Below, one piece after another: positions 40,730 to 49,182 of a stretch of 64,000 nucleotides of DNA. How positions within the stretch are numbered: the first letter of the stretch is position 1; each line of letters opens with the position of its first letter. A program made the translations under genes and the position numbers. Location: contig JAEZSP010000070.1 in NCBI GenBank assembly GCA_023421735.1, forward strand, positions 1 through 64,000. The letters run 5' to 3'. Below the pieces are notes generated by a model that had not been told where the DNA came from, searched no databases, and was given only the letters and a program-made list of their open reading frames with translations. This DNA is from Bacillota bacterium. Lineage in GTDB: Bacteria > Bacillota_A > Clostridia > Christensenellales > Aristaeellaceae.

Positions 40730-41494
40730 ATGGACGAGATAACCAGTGCAAAAAACCCACTTGTCAAAGCATTAAAGGCGCTCTCGGGGCGCGGGGTGCG
40801 GGCGGAAGCGGGGCGCATTTTGGTCGAAGGCGAAGTCATGATTCGTGAGGCGCTTGCCTGCGGGATGATCGCGCGCGAGGCGATTGGCCTGCGGGAAAAG
40901 GAGGCGTTTCTTGAAACGCTACCCTGCCGCGCGCATGTCGTGCCGGAGGGGGTTTTGCAGACAGTCTGCGATACGAAGTCCCCGCAAGGGGTATGCGCGG
41001 CGTTTGACACGCCCTCTCCCCTGCCGCTCTCGGCCCTGCCCGATCGCGTGGTCGCGCTCGACGGCGTGCAGGATCCGGGAAACGTCGGCACGATCTGGCG
41101 CACGGCAGACGCGGCGGGCTTTCAAGCTATTTTATTTGGCGCGCTCTGCGCAGATGCCACATCGCCGAAGGTACTTCGATCCGCGATGGGTTCCGGATTC
41201 CGGCTGCCATTTGCCAAGGCGGATGATTTGGCGGGTATGCTCCGATCCCTGCGCGAAGGCGGATATCAAATTCTCGCATCCGCACTCGACGGGGTGGATT
41301 TCTACCGGGCGTTTGACCCGGGGCAGAAGTTTGTCCTGGTCATCGGGAGCGAGGCACACGGGATTTCGGACGCGGTGCGTTCTGCGGCGACGCATCTCGT
41401 CAGGCTGCCCATGCGCGGCGGCGCAGAATCGCTCAATGCCGCTGTTGCGGCGGGCATAATGATGTATGAGCTGATGCGGGTGCGCGGCGATTGA
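40730..41494 (+). CDS. TrmH/SpoU-family RNA methyltransferase
   Basis: The 254-residue protein has a SpoU substrate-binding N-domain (about 1-95: ITSAKNPLVKALKAL...RILVEGEVMIREAL) and a knotted SPOUT domain. SPOUT motifs are LDGVQDPGNVGTIWRTADAAGF, VIGSEAHGISDAV and LPMRGGAESLNAAVAAGI. It transfers a methyl from SAM to a ribose in rRNA or tRNA. The site cannot be deduced. RBS GGGAGGGG precedes the ATG. Confidence 0.93.
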   Translation: MDEITSAKNPLVKALKALSGRGVRAEAGRILVEGEVMIREALACGMIAREAIGLREKEAFLETLPCRAHVVPEGVLQTVCDTKSPQGVCAAFDTPSPLPLSALPDRVVALDGVQDPGNVGTIWRTADAAGFQAILFGALCADATSPKVLRSAMGSGFRLPFAKADDLAGMLRSLREGGYQILASALDGVDFYRAFDPGQKFVLVIGSEAHGISDAVRSAATHLVRLPMRGGAESLNAAVAAGIMMYELMRVRGD

Positions 41495-41581
41495 CCGCGC
41501 ACCCGTTCTTTTTTGTGCGCCCATTCGCGGGCACGGCGTTTGATCGCATGGTATGCTTGGTATGCGAGGGAGGGAACGAAA

Positions 41582-42403
41582 ATGGATTGGGTCGAGCGAA
41601 TGAACAACGCGATCGGGTACATCGAAGATCATTTGGACGGAGAGATCGACCCCAATGCGCTGAGCCGCATCCTGCTGATGCCCTATCCGGTCTTTCAGCG
41701 GATGTTCGGACCGTTGACGGGCATTGCGCTCTCGGAATACATCCGCAGGCGGCGGCTGTCGATAGCGGCGAACGAGCTTGGTACGGGGAAGGAGCGCATA
41801 ATCGAGTTGGCGCTCAAGTACGGCTATGAATCCGCCGACGCATTCTCCGCAGCGTTCAGACGGATGCATGGCATATCGCCGCACGAAGCGCGCACGACCG
41901 ACGCCCCACTGACGTTCTATCCACGCATGACATTTTCCATGACGATTACGGGAGGAACGAAGATGGATTACAGGGTGATTGAGAAGGATTCGTTCACGGT
42001 GGTGGGCGTGCGCAAAACGACGCCGGAAGGCGGCGGGACATGGACGATCGTGAAGCAGGACGGATCGCTGGAGCGGCTTTCCAAAATGGCAGGCGCAAAC
42101 ACGCTGGGACTGTGTTTCGGTTTTGATGCGGCTGGGAACAATGACTACATGTGCGGCGTAGAATATGCGGGCGATCCGGCGGGATTTGACACATACGAAT
42201 ACCCAGCGACGAAATTCCTGGTGTTTTCCGCGGAAGGAAAGATCTCGGAAGGGACGCTTGCACGCGCGTGGAAGCGCATCTACGGTACGTTCATGCCCCA
42301 GGCGCGGTACAGTCAGATCGATCTTCCGACCATTGAACGGTACATCCGATGGGAGGAATCCGCCGATCAATGTGCGGTGGAAATCATGATTCCGGTCGCG
42401 TGA
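41582..42403 (+). CDS. AraC-type regulator with a GyrI-like effector domain
   Basis: The 273-residue protein has an N-terminal AraC helix-turn-helix pair (about 1-105). Key segments are MNNAIGYIEDHLDGEID, FQRMFGPLTGIALSEYIR and ALKYGYESADAFSAAFRRMHG. It ends in a GyrI/Bacterial transcription activator effector domain (about 125-273) that binds small molecules, as in the Rob/BmrR group. It lies upstream of a flavodoxin-like gene and a stand-alone GyrI-like gene, which it may control. RBS GAGGGAGGG lies before the ATG. Confidence 0.9.
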   Translation: MDWVERMNNAIGYIEDHLDGEIDPNALSRILLMPYPVFQRMFGPLTGIALSEYIRRRRLSIAANELGTGKERIIELALKYGYESADAFSAAFRRMHGISPHEARTTDAPLTFYPRMTFSMTITGGTKMDYRVIEKDSFTVVGVRKTTPEGGGTWTIVKQDGSLERLSKMAGANTLGLCFGFDAAGNNDYMCGVEYAGDPAGFDTYEYPATKFLVFSAEGKISEGTLARAWKRIYGTFMPQARYSQIDLPTIERYIRWEESADQCAVEIMIPVA

Positions 42404-42527
42404 ATTTGCACCGGTTTTTCGAATGATTGTAAAATGATTGTTGAACTCATCTCACCGGCATGGTATAATTTGTTAAAATCATTTGAAATCTGATCCCGGG
42501 CGGATCGATCATAAGGAGTGTCGTGAG

Positions 42528-43016
42528 ATGAAGGCAGTCGTCGTTTATTTTTCCCTGAACGGGCACACGAAGTATGTCGCGGAAGCTGTTGCGGCAAAGC
42601 TGGGCGCCGAGATAATGGCGCTCGAACCGAAAAAGGCGTATCCCAAGGCGCGCGCATTGCAGATGGTCGTCGGCGGATTCGGCGCGAGCGTCGGTCTTTC
42701 CCGGCGCTTGAAGCCGTATCGATTCGGCAAGAGCAAGTACGATCTGGTCGTATTGGCGACCCCCGTGTGGGCCGGTAAAATCACGCCCCCGATGCGGCGC
42801 TTTTTGAAGGAGCATCCGTTGGGAGGCGTACCGATCGGGCTGATCGCCAGCTGCGCGGGCGGACCGACCGAAGCCACATTGGGCGCAATGAAGGCACACG
42901 CAAAGAACGTCGTTGCGGAACTGAGCCTCGTAAATCCATCTGCGAAGGAGCGGGAAAAGAGCAGCGCAGCAATCGACAACTTCTGCAAAGAACTGAAGGC
43001 GAAGCATGGCGTTTGA
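42528..43016 (+). CDS. Flavodoxin-like protein
   Basis: The 162-residue protein has a flavodoxin fold. The FMN phosphate loop is YFSLNGHTKYVAE (residues 7-19), followed by LVVLATPVWAGKITPPMRRFL and IASCAGG. It may carry electrons or act as an FMN-dependent reductase. The ATG at 42528 has AAGGAG 9 nt upstream. It overlaps the GyrI-like gene by 11 nt, so the pair is coupled. Confidence 0.87.
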   Translation: MKAVVVYFSLNGHTKYVAEAVAAKLGAEIMALEPKKAYPKARALQMVVGGFGASVGLSRRLKPYRFGKSKYDLVVLATPVWAGKITPPMRRFLKEHPLGGVPIGLIASCAGGPTEATLGAMKAHAKNVVAELSLVNPSAKEREKSSAAIDNFCKELKAKHGV

Positions 43017-43635
43017 TTATAAGAAAGAATACCGCGCATTCTACGTTCCGAAGGGAAAGCCGGAGATCATCCGCATTCCGAAGATGAACTTTGTCGCGGT
43101 ACGCGGACACGGAAACCCGAACGACGCGGACGGCGCGTACAAGCATGCGGTCGGGACGGTCTACGGGATCGCCTACACGATCAGGATGAGTTATAAAGGC
43201 GATCACCGGATCGAGGGCTTCTTCGAGTATGTCGTCCCGCCGCTCGAGGGGCTTTGGTGGACAGATGTGCCGGGGGGAGATATCTCGAAAAAGAACGAAT
43301 ACAACTGGATATCGATGATCCGGCTTCCGGATTTCGTCACGGAGGCGGACTTCGACTGGGCGGTTGCCGAAGCCACCCGAAAGAAAAAGGCCGATTTCTC
43401 GGCGTCTACATTCTTCACCTATGACGAGGGGCTATGCGTGCAATGCATGCACGTGGGGCCGTTTGACGCGGAACCCGCGACGGTCGCCGCCATGGAAGAA
43501 TACGCGGTCGCCGACGGGTACAAAATTGATTTTACGGATACGCGGATGCATCATGAGATTTATCTTTCGGACATCACGAAGGTGAAGCCCGAAAGTTGGA
43601 AAACGGTGATCCGGCATCCGATCAAAAAGGATTAA
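43006..43635 (+). CDS. GyrI-like small-molecule-binding protein
   Basis: The 209-residue protein is a stand-alone GyrI-like (SRPBCC-type) effector domain. It opens with FYVPKGKPEIIRIPKMNFVAVRGHGNPND, and further on has WISMIRLPDFVTEADFDWA and the FDAEPATVAAME segment conserved in this family. Such proteins bind and in some cases hydrolyse cytotoxic small molecules. The gene overlaps the flavodoxin gene at its start and the convergent S51 peptidase gene by 4 nt at its end. Confidence 0.87.
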   Translation: MAFDYKKEYRAFYVPKGKPEIIRIPKMNFVAVRGHGNPNDADGAYKHAVGTVYGIAYTIRMSYKGDHRIEGFFEYVVPPLEGLWWTDVPGGDISKKNEYNWISMIRLPDFVTEADFDWAVAEATRKKKADFSASTFFTYDEGLCVQCMHVGPFDAEPATVAAMEEYAVADGYKIDFTDTRMHHEIYLSDITKVKPESWKTVIRHPIKKD

Positions 43636-44261
43636 CGGAAGACGCGGTGCGGGCCAAAGATCCGGTATTCGCCGCCCCGATCGACGATGAAGGAACCGTC
43701 GGGAAGGCCGATGATCGGGGATACTTTTCCCGCCGCCGCGACATCCGCAAGGTGCGCGTTGTTCGCCGCATTGATGTGCGGCTCGATGTTGAGGCCGGTC
43801 AGCCCGATTCCCTCGTAGATCGAGAGTTCCGGTATGTCGTCGTCCGGATCGCGCGCAACGACGACGCGCCGCGCCATGTTGATCGAACCCGCGCTCATGC
43901 CGATGGTCACACCGTCGCGCTCCCGAAGCGCCGGTAGGAGATGACAGAGCCGGATGTCCGCAATTTGTTTGAGCGTCGGGCCGCCGGACAGCCATACAAT
44001 ACCAGCCGCGCGGATTGCATTGTCCGCTGCCTCGAGCGAAAGCGCATCGTCGACAACTGTGCTCGATTCAAAAACAATGCCGCGCGCCGCGAACCATGCG
44101 ACGAATTGATCTGCATACCTTTGGGTTACCGCGTGAACCGAAAAGTCCGACGCGACAAACGCAAAGCGATTCGTGGGTGCAAGATACTTTTTCAATTCCA
44201 GAATGAAAGCGTCCGGAAAGCCGCTGTCAAACGCACTTGTCAGGATAGCTGTTCTCATCAT
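43632..44261 (-). CDS. Peptidase S51-family protein (dipeptidase E-like)
   Basis: The 209-residue protein has the S51/class I glutamine-amidotransferase-like fold. The nucleophile elbow is GMSAGSINMA (Ser near 122), and the WLSGGPT segment precedes it, with a GLNIEPH(I) histidine further on. Dipeptidase E cuts Asp-X dipeptides; cyanophycinases are related. The substrate is unknown. The gene is preceded by the terminator at 44279. Confidence 0.88.
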   Translation of the reverse strand: MMRTAILTSAFDSGFPDAFILELKKYLAPTNRFAFVASDFSVHAVTQRYADQFVAWFAARGIVFESSTVVDDALSLEAADNAIRAAGIVWLSGGPTLKQIADIRLCHLLPALRERDGVTIGMSAGSINMARRVVVARDPDDDIPELSIYEGIGLTGLNIEPHINAANNAHLADVAAAGKVSPIIGLPDGSFIVDRGGEYRIFGPHRVFR

Positions 44262-44278
44262 GATCCTCCAAACAAATG

Positions 44279-44300
44279 GAGCCCCTCGCGCGAGGGGCTC
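44279..44300 (-). terminator. Terminator after the LarA-like gene
   Basis: A 10-bp perfect stem GAGCCCCTCG / CGAGGGGCTC with the central CG as loop, 7 bases after the stop. A short T-containing tract (CATTTGTTT) follows. Confidence 0.7.
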
Positions 44301-44306
44301 ATTTCA

Positions 44307-45584
44307 TCAGAATCGCTTCCTGTCCGCCCACAGCCCAAGCGCGGGGTTGGAGATGTAAAAAATCTCTTCGGCATCTACCGTATTCCAGCCGTCCCTGAGT
44401 TTTGCGGGGTCGTATTTTTTTGTCATCTCATCATAGGGCGCGTAGCCGAAATCCACGGCTTCGACATCTTCCCGCGTGAGGTGGCGCGTGCAATAGGTAA
44501 TGGTGAACCGTCCGTCGGGGGACGAATGGATCATGTGCGCGGCCGCCGAGAGGTTTTGACGCAAATCTTCGTTCTCGCGGACGTTTTGGATGGTCTTTTC
44601 CCGACCGCAGTAGCCGTACTTGCGGATGAGCGCGCCGATTGCCGCATCCTCTCCGAAGCGGTCTACGCCCGGCGCGAGCACGATGAGCTCTCCCCCATCC
44701 GCCATGGCCATGCGCGTGCGGTATATCGCCTTGTTGCCCAACCATGTACTCTTGAACTCGTGTTCGTCAAGCAGCACCACGCACTTTCGAAAGGGCTTCT
44801 CCACGAGGATCAGGTTCTTCTGCTGCGCGAGCGCGACGGCCTTCTCAAAGTATGTGCGGTCCCGACCGATAAACAGACCGTGGGTGGCAATTTCGCCGCC
44901 GGGCGCGGTGGTGACCGTCAGGATATAAGAGAGCGGCACGTCCACGAGAAAGTGGGATTCCGCATAGTCGAATACGTCGCGCACGGGGGTATGATCGCGG
45001 CCCATGATGCGCTCCATGCCGTAGAAAGCGCCAAGCATGTGGGACGAATTGATCATGTTCGACCCGCCGCAGCCGACGAATACGTTCTTATTGCGGTTCG
45101 CCATGCCGACCACCTCGTGCGGCACCACCTGACCGATGGAAAGCACGAGATCATAGGACGGATCGACGATTTTGCGGTTGACCTCGACGTCGATCGGATC
45201 GGTAACGAGGTTCTCCGAAATTGACGCGACGAACGCGCCCGGCACGGCGCCGATCTTTACCACGTCGTCGCGCCAGCGATGGACAAGAAATCGCTCGTAG
45301 GGAATATCCCCGAACATCTTTTCCGCTTCCTCCCGCGAAACGGGCACGTGTGTGCCGAGCGCGGGCATGATGTCCACCCGGCATTCGTTTTTCAACATGT
45401 CATAAAGATGCCAGGTGATGCGTCCCGCGTTGGAATGATAGCGCGTGAAATCAGGCGGCAAAAGCAATATCTTTTTGAGTTTTCCGCGCGCGGGCGCGAG
45501 CGCGTCTTCCAGAATGCTGCGGATTTCGGCATCTGAAAGGCCGCGCTCTGTCTGCGCATAGTTGGCGGAACAGGTGATCTTCAT
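44307..45584 (-). CDS. LarA-like (DUF2088) hydroxyacid racemase/epimerase family
   Basis: The 425-residue protein fits the LarA superfamily: LPPDFTRYHSNAG at the start, MPALGTHVPVSREEAEKMFG in the middle, then VFVGCGGSNMINSSHMLG and HGLFIGRD. LarA enzymes use a nickel-pincer cofactor to racemise lactate or epimerise sugar acids. The segment that in LarA has GGRKS, whose lysine holds the cofactor, reads GGSNMIN here, so cofactor binding must differ. It starts 1 nt after gnd and has no RBS of its own, implying coupling. Neighbours point to a sugar-acid substrate. Confidence 0.82.
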   Translation of the reverse strand: MKITCSANYAQTERGLSDAEIRSILEDALAPARGKLKKILLLPPDFTRYHSNAGRITWHLYDMLKNECRVDIMPALGTHVPVSREEAEKMFGDIPYERFLVHRWRDDVVKIGAVPGAFVASISENLVTDPIDVEVNRKIVDPSYDLVLSIGQVVPHEVVGMANRNKNVFVGCGGSNMINSSHMLGAFYGMERIMGRDHTPVRDVFDYAESHFLVDVPLSYILTVTTAPGGEIATHGLFIGRDRTYFEKAVALAQQKNLILVEKPFRKCVVLLDEHEFKSTWLGNKAIYRTRMAMADGGELIVLAPGVDRFGEDAAIGALIRKYGYCGREKTIQNVRENEDLRQNLSAAAHMIHSSPDGRFTITYCTRHLTREDVEAVDFGYAPYDEMTKKYDPAKLRDGWNTVDAEEIFYISNPALGLWADRKRF

Positions 45585-45585
45585 A

Positions 45586-47034
45586 TTACACGGTATAGGT
45601 GGACGCGGAGGTCGTACCGCCTTCGCCCGTCCAGTCGGTGTGGAAAAACTGGCCGCGCGGCGCGTCGAGCCGTTCGTAGGTGTGCGCGCCGAAATAATCG
45701 CGCTGCGCTTGCAGGAGATTTGCGGACAGCCGCTCGGTGCGCATGCCGTCGAAATACGTGAGCGCGGAGGCCATCGCGGGCACGGGGATGCCGTTGCGGA
45801 TCGCCTGCGAAACCACGTCGCGCCAGCCCGCCTGCGCGTCTTCCATTGCCTCGGCAAAGTAATCGTCGAGGATCAGGTTTTCAAGCGCCTGGTTTTTCTC
45901 GAACGCCTCGCGGATCTTTCCGAGGAACACGCTCCTGATGATGCAGCCGCCGCGCCACATCATGGCGATGCCGCCGTAATTGAGATTCCAGCCGTATGTC
46001 TGGGCGGCGGAACGCATGAGCTGGTAGCCCTGCGCGTAGGAGACGATCTTGGCGGCATAGAGCGCCTTTCTGATGTTCTCGATGAACTGCACCTGATCGC
46101 CCTCGAACACGACGGGCGGGCCGGAGAGCACCTTGGATGCCGCGACGCGCGCATCCTTGGCGGCGGAGAGGCAGCGCGCGAACACTGCCTCGCCGATGAG
46201 CGTGAGCGGAACGCCCTCGTCGAGCGCCGCGATGCCCGTCCACTTACCCGTGCCCTTCTGCCCAGCGGTGTCGAGAATCTGATCGACCAGCGGGGTTCCA
46301 TCCACGTCCTTGTGACCGAGGATGTCGCGCGTAATCTCGATCAGGTAGCTGTCGAGCTCGCCCTCGTTCCAATCGGCGAACACGTCCGCCATATCGTCGG
46401 CGGTCATGCCAAGGTAGTCGCGCATGAGCTGGTACGCCTCGCAGATGAGCTGCATATCGCCGTACTCAATGCCGTTATGAACCATCTTGACGAAGTGGCC
46501 CGCACCGCCCTCACCCACCCAATCGCAGCAGGGCTCGTCGCCGACCTTCGCGCAGATCGACTGGAAGATGGGCTTGACGTGCTGCCATGCGGCGGGCGAG
46601 CCGCCGGGCATCATGCTCGGGCCCTTGAGCGCACCCTCTTCGCCGCCGGAAACGCCCGTGCCGATGTAGAGAAGGCCCTTCTCCTCCACGTATTTGCAGC
46701 GGCGGATAGTATCCGGGAAGTGGGAGTTGCCGCCGTCGATGATGATGTCGCCCGCATCGAGGTGCGGGATGAGCTGATCGATGAACGCATCGACCGGTGC
46801 GCCCGCCTTGACCATCAGCATGACCTTGCGGGGCTTTTCGAGCTTGTCCACGAGTTCCTCGATGGAGTACGCGCCGACGATATTTTTCCCCTTGGCGCGG
46901 CCCTCGATAAAGTCCGTTACCTTTGATGTCGTGCGGTTATAAACCGCGACGGTAAATCCCTTGGACTCCATATTCATGACCAGGTTTTCGCCCATGACGG
47001 CGAGACCGATGAGGCCGATATCCGCTTTTTTCAT
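45586..47034 (-). CDS. gnd: 6-phosphogluconate dehydrogenase, decarboxylating
   Basis: This 482-residue enzyme is a standard 6PGDH. It has the NADP loop IGLIGLAVMGENLVMNM and YNRTTSKV. Catalytic segments are GTGVSGGEEGALKGPSMMPGG (with conserved Ser and Gly) and GHFVKMVHNGIEYGDMQLI (Lys and His/Asn). The C-terminal helical domain runs to the end. It turns 6-phosphogluconate into ribulose-5-phosphate and CO2, giving NADPH. It lies between the PfkB kinase (5 bp) and the LarA-like gene (1 bp). The GCGGIIRS arginine-containing part (MMWRGGCIIRS) is intact. Confidence 0.96.
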   Translation of the reverse strand: MKKADIGLIGLAVMGENLVMNMESKGFTVAVYNRTTSKVTDFIEGRAKGKNIVGAYSIEELVDKLEKPRKVMLMVKAGAPVDAFIDQLIPHLDAGDIIIDGGNSHFPDTIRRCKYVEEKGLLYIGTGVSGGEEGALKGPSMMPGGSPAAWQHVKPIFQSICAKVGDEPCCDWVGEGGAGHFVKMVHNGIEYGDMQLICEAYQLMRDYLGMTADDMADVFADWNEGELDSYLIEITRDILGHKDVDGTPLVDQILDTAGQKGTGKWTGIAALDEGVPLTLIGEAVFARCLSAAKDARVAASKVLSGPPVVFEGDQVQFIENIRKALYAAKIVSYAQGYQLMRSAAQTYGWNLNYGGIAMMWRGGCIIRSVFLGKIREAFEKNQALENLILDDYFAEAMEDAQAGWRDVVSQAIRNGIPVPAMASALTYFDGMRTERLSANLLQAQRDYFGAHTYERLDAPRGQFFHTDWTGEGGTTSASTYTV

Positions 47035-47039
47035 TTCCA

Positions 47040-48098
47040 TTACCTCTTCACCCGGGCGTTGCCCTTCCAGATGCTCCAAACCTGATCCTCGTCAGCCGGG
47101 GACGCGTAGTCCTCGAGCATGGTGGTCGCAAGCGCGCCCGTCGCCCAGCCGAATCGAATCCACTTATCGGCCTCCCAGCCCTTGAGATACGCATACAGCA
47201 TGCCGCCGACAAACGCGTCGCCGCCGCCGATGCGATCGAGGATCGGGATTTCGCGCGGCTCTTCGACATACCATTCGCCGTTTGCAAACATGATCGCACC
47301 CCAGATGTGCGCATTTGCTGAAACCACCTGCCGGAGCGTGGTCGCAAACACCTTCGCGTTCGGGAATGCCTTTGCTGCATTGAGAATCATGCCCTTAAAT
47401 GCATCGATTTTATCGGAGAGTTCCTTGCCGCCTGCCTCGGGACCCTCGATGCCCAGCGCCAACTGGAAGTCCTCCTCGTTGCCGATGAGGATATCCGCGC
47501 GCGAAGCGATTTGGGTGAAGATGTCGTGTAGCTCCGCCTCCCTGCCCTTCCAGAACGAAGCGCGATGATTGAGGTCGAAGCTGATTTTGGTGCCGTGTGC
47601 CTTGGCGACCTCCGAAAGCTTGAGGCACAGTGCGCCCGTTTCCGGGGAAAGTGCGGCGAAGAGGCCCGAAAGATGCAGGATCTCGGCGCCTTCCTCACCA
47701 AAGATGCGGTCGAGGTCAAAATCCTCGGCCTTAAGCGTCCTACCCACTTCGCCCGCCCGGTCGTTGTGGACGCGCGGACCGCGCATGCCGAAGCCGGAGT
47801 CGGCGATGTTGAATTGATGGCGATAACCCCAAGGGCCGCCCTGCGCGACCTCCGGGCCTTCAAACGCGATGTTGCGCCTGCGCAGTTCCGCCTTGATGAA
47901 CGCGGCGATTGGGCTTTCCGCCACAAAGGCAGTCAGAACCTTCGTCGAAAGGCCGAGCGATGCGGAGACGTTTAATACATTGCTCTCGGCGCTCGTCGAC
48001 TGCATGGCATACAAATTCCCGTTTCCGACGGGTTGACGATCCGGCGGTGTGATCCGCACGCCCATGCTTGTAGCGGTGATGAGACCGTATTTTTTCAT
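47040..48098 (-). CDS. PfkB-family sugar kinase (2-keto-3-deoxygluconate kinase-like)
   Basis: The 352-residue protein has the ribokinase fold, with ISFDLNHRASFW in the middle, ILIGNEEDFQLALG and the anion-hole/catalytic base motif DRIGGGDAFVGGMLYAYL near residue 292. It resembles KdgK, which phosphorylates 2-keto-3-deoxygluconate. It leads the kinase-gnd-larA-like operon, consistent with the breakdown of sugar acids. GGAGG is 11 nt from the ATG at 48098. A promoter is clear upstream. Confidence 0.87.
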   Translation of the reverse strand: MKKYGLITATSMGVRITPPDRQPVGNGNLYAMQSTSAESNVLNVSASLGLSTKVLTAFVAESPIAAFIKAELRRRNIAFEGPEVAQGGPWGYRHQFNIADSGFGMRGPRVHNDRAGEVGRTLKAEDFDLDRIFGEEGAEILHLSGLFAALSPETGALCLKLSEVAKAHGTKISFDLNHRASFWKGREAELHDIFTQIASRADILIGNEEDFQLALGIEGPEAGGKELSDKIDAFKGMILNAAKAFPNAKVFATTLRQVVSANAHIWGAIMFANGEWYVEEPREIPILDRIGGGDAFVGGMLYAYLKGWEADKWIRFGWATGALATTMLEDYASPADEDQVWSIWKGNARVKR

Positions 48099-48131
48099 GA
48101 AACCCCATACCTCCGTCATTGTACTGATCCA

Positions 48132-48160
48132 ATTATAAATCAATCGCCGGAATGTGGCAA
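48132..48160 (-). promoter_or_regulatory. Promoter of the kinase-gnd-larA-like operon
   Basis: On the minus strand: -35 TTGCCA (48155-48160), 17-nt spacer, -10 TATAAT (48132-48137). It lies 34 bases before the kinase ATG, and shares a short gap with the divergent ABC transporter operon. Confidence 0.8.
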
Positions 48161-48219
48161 GCGGTTTAACAATTTACATTTGCGGTATATGATAGAAAAA
48201 CAAGAGGTGATTGTTCTTT

Positions 48220-49182
48220 ATGAAGAGACTGCTTAGCCTGATTTTTGCCGCCCTGCTCGCCCTGAGCGTCACGGCGTGCGCCGAGACCCCCGACAAGACG
48301 ACCGTGCGCATCGGCTCCCTGAAGGGGCCGACATCGATGGGCCTTGTCGAACTCATGCACAATGAGGACACCGCAAACGCCTATGCATTTACGGTCGAAG
48401 CGACGCCAGATGCCATCACCCCCGCGCTCATCCGGGGCGATCTTGACATCGCGCTCCTGCCCGCAAACCTCGCAGCGATCCTCTACAACAAGACGGACGG
48501 TGCGCTGGAAGTTGCGGCGATCAACACGCTGGGCGTTTTATATGTGCTCGAAAACGGGGACACGATTCACGCGGTCGCTGACCTTGCGGGCAAGACGATT
48601 TACTCCACCGGACAGGGCACGACGCCGGAATTTGCGCTTAACTACATCCTTTCGAAAAACGGACTGGACCCCGCGAAGGACGTGACAATTGAATACAAAT
48701 CCGAGGCCGCGGAGGTCGCTTCCGCGTTGCTTGCGGACGCGGCAGCCGTCGCCGTCCTGCCCGAGCCATATGTCACGAGCGTCATCATGCAAAACGAAAA
48801 TGTGCGTGTGGCCTTGAGCCTGTCGAATGAATGGGACGCCGTTGGCGGTGGGAGTGCGATGGTGACGGGCGTCGCGGTGATCCGAAAAGCGTTTTACGAC
48901 GAGCATCCCGAGGCGGTTGCTGCGTTTTTGACCGAATATGCCGCGTCCACTGCCTATGTCAACGAGAATCCCGCCGAAGCAAGTGTTTGGATTGAAGAAC
49001 TCGGCATCGTTGCAAAGGCAGCGTTGGCTGAGAAGGCGATCCCGGCATGCAACATCGTCTGCATCACCGGGGATGAGATGCAAACGAAATTATCCGGCTA
49101 TCTGAGCGCGCTTTACGATCAGAATCCGGAATCCGTGGGAGGGACGCTGCCCGGTGAAGATTTCTACCTTACGGTCAACTAA
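48220..49182 (+). CDS. ABC transporter substrate-binding lipoprotein (SsuA/TauA/NMT1-like)
   Basis: The 320-residue protein has a lipobox VTAC (Cys near residue 20), so it is a lipid-anchored surface protein. The binding fold resembles NMT1/SsuA/TauA: VRIGSLKGPTSMGLVEL, GDLDIALLPANLAAILYN, then the hinge FALNYILSKNGLDPAKDVTIEY. This family brings in sulfonates, nitrate, thiamine precursors or riboflavin; the ligand is not evident. GAGGTG lies 10 nt before ATG 48220. It leads a three-gene ABC operon. Confidence 0.9.
   Translation: MKRLLSLIFAALLALSVTACAETPDKTTVRIGSLKGPTSMGLVELMHNEDTANAYAFTVEATPDAITPALIRGDLDIALLPANLAAILYNKTDGALEVAAINTLGVLYVLENGDTIHAVADLAGKTIYSTGQGTTPEFALNYILSKNGLDPAKDVTIEYKSEAAEVASALLADAAAVAVLPEPYVTSVIMQNENVRVALSLSNEWDAVGGGSAMVTGVAVIRKAFYDEHPEAVAAFLTEYAASTAYVNENPAEASVWIEELGIVAKAALAEKAIPACNIVCITGDEMQTKLSGYLSALYDQNPESVGGTLPGEDFYLTVN

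Noticed and set aside
45585..45857. N-terminal extension of the LarA-like protein to 45857
   Set aside because: The extra 91 residues lie entirely inside gnd in another frame, and the family starts near the chosen ATG at 45584.
48161..48219. Riboswitch (for example TPP) before the NMT1-like transporter
   Set aside because: The gap is under 125 bases and shared with a divergent promoter; no conserved riboswitch core is visible.
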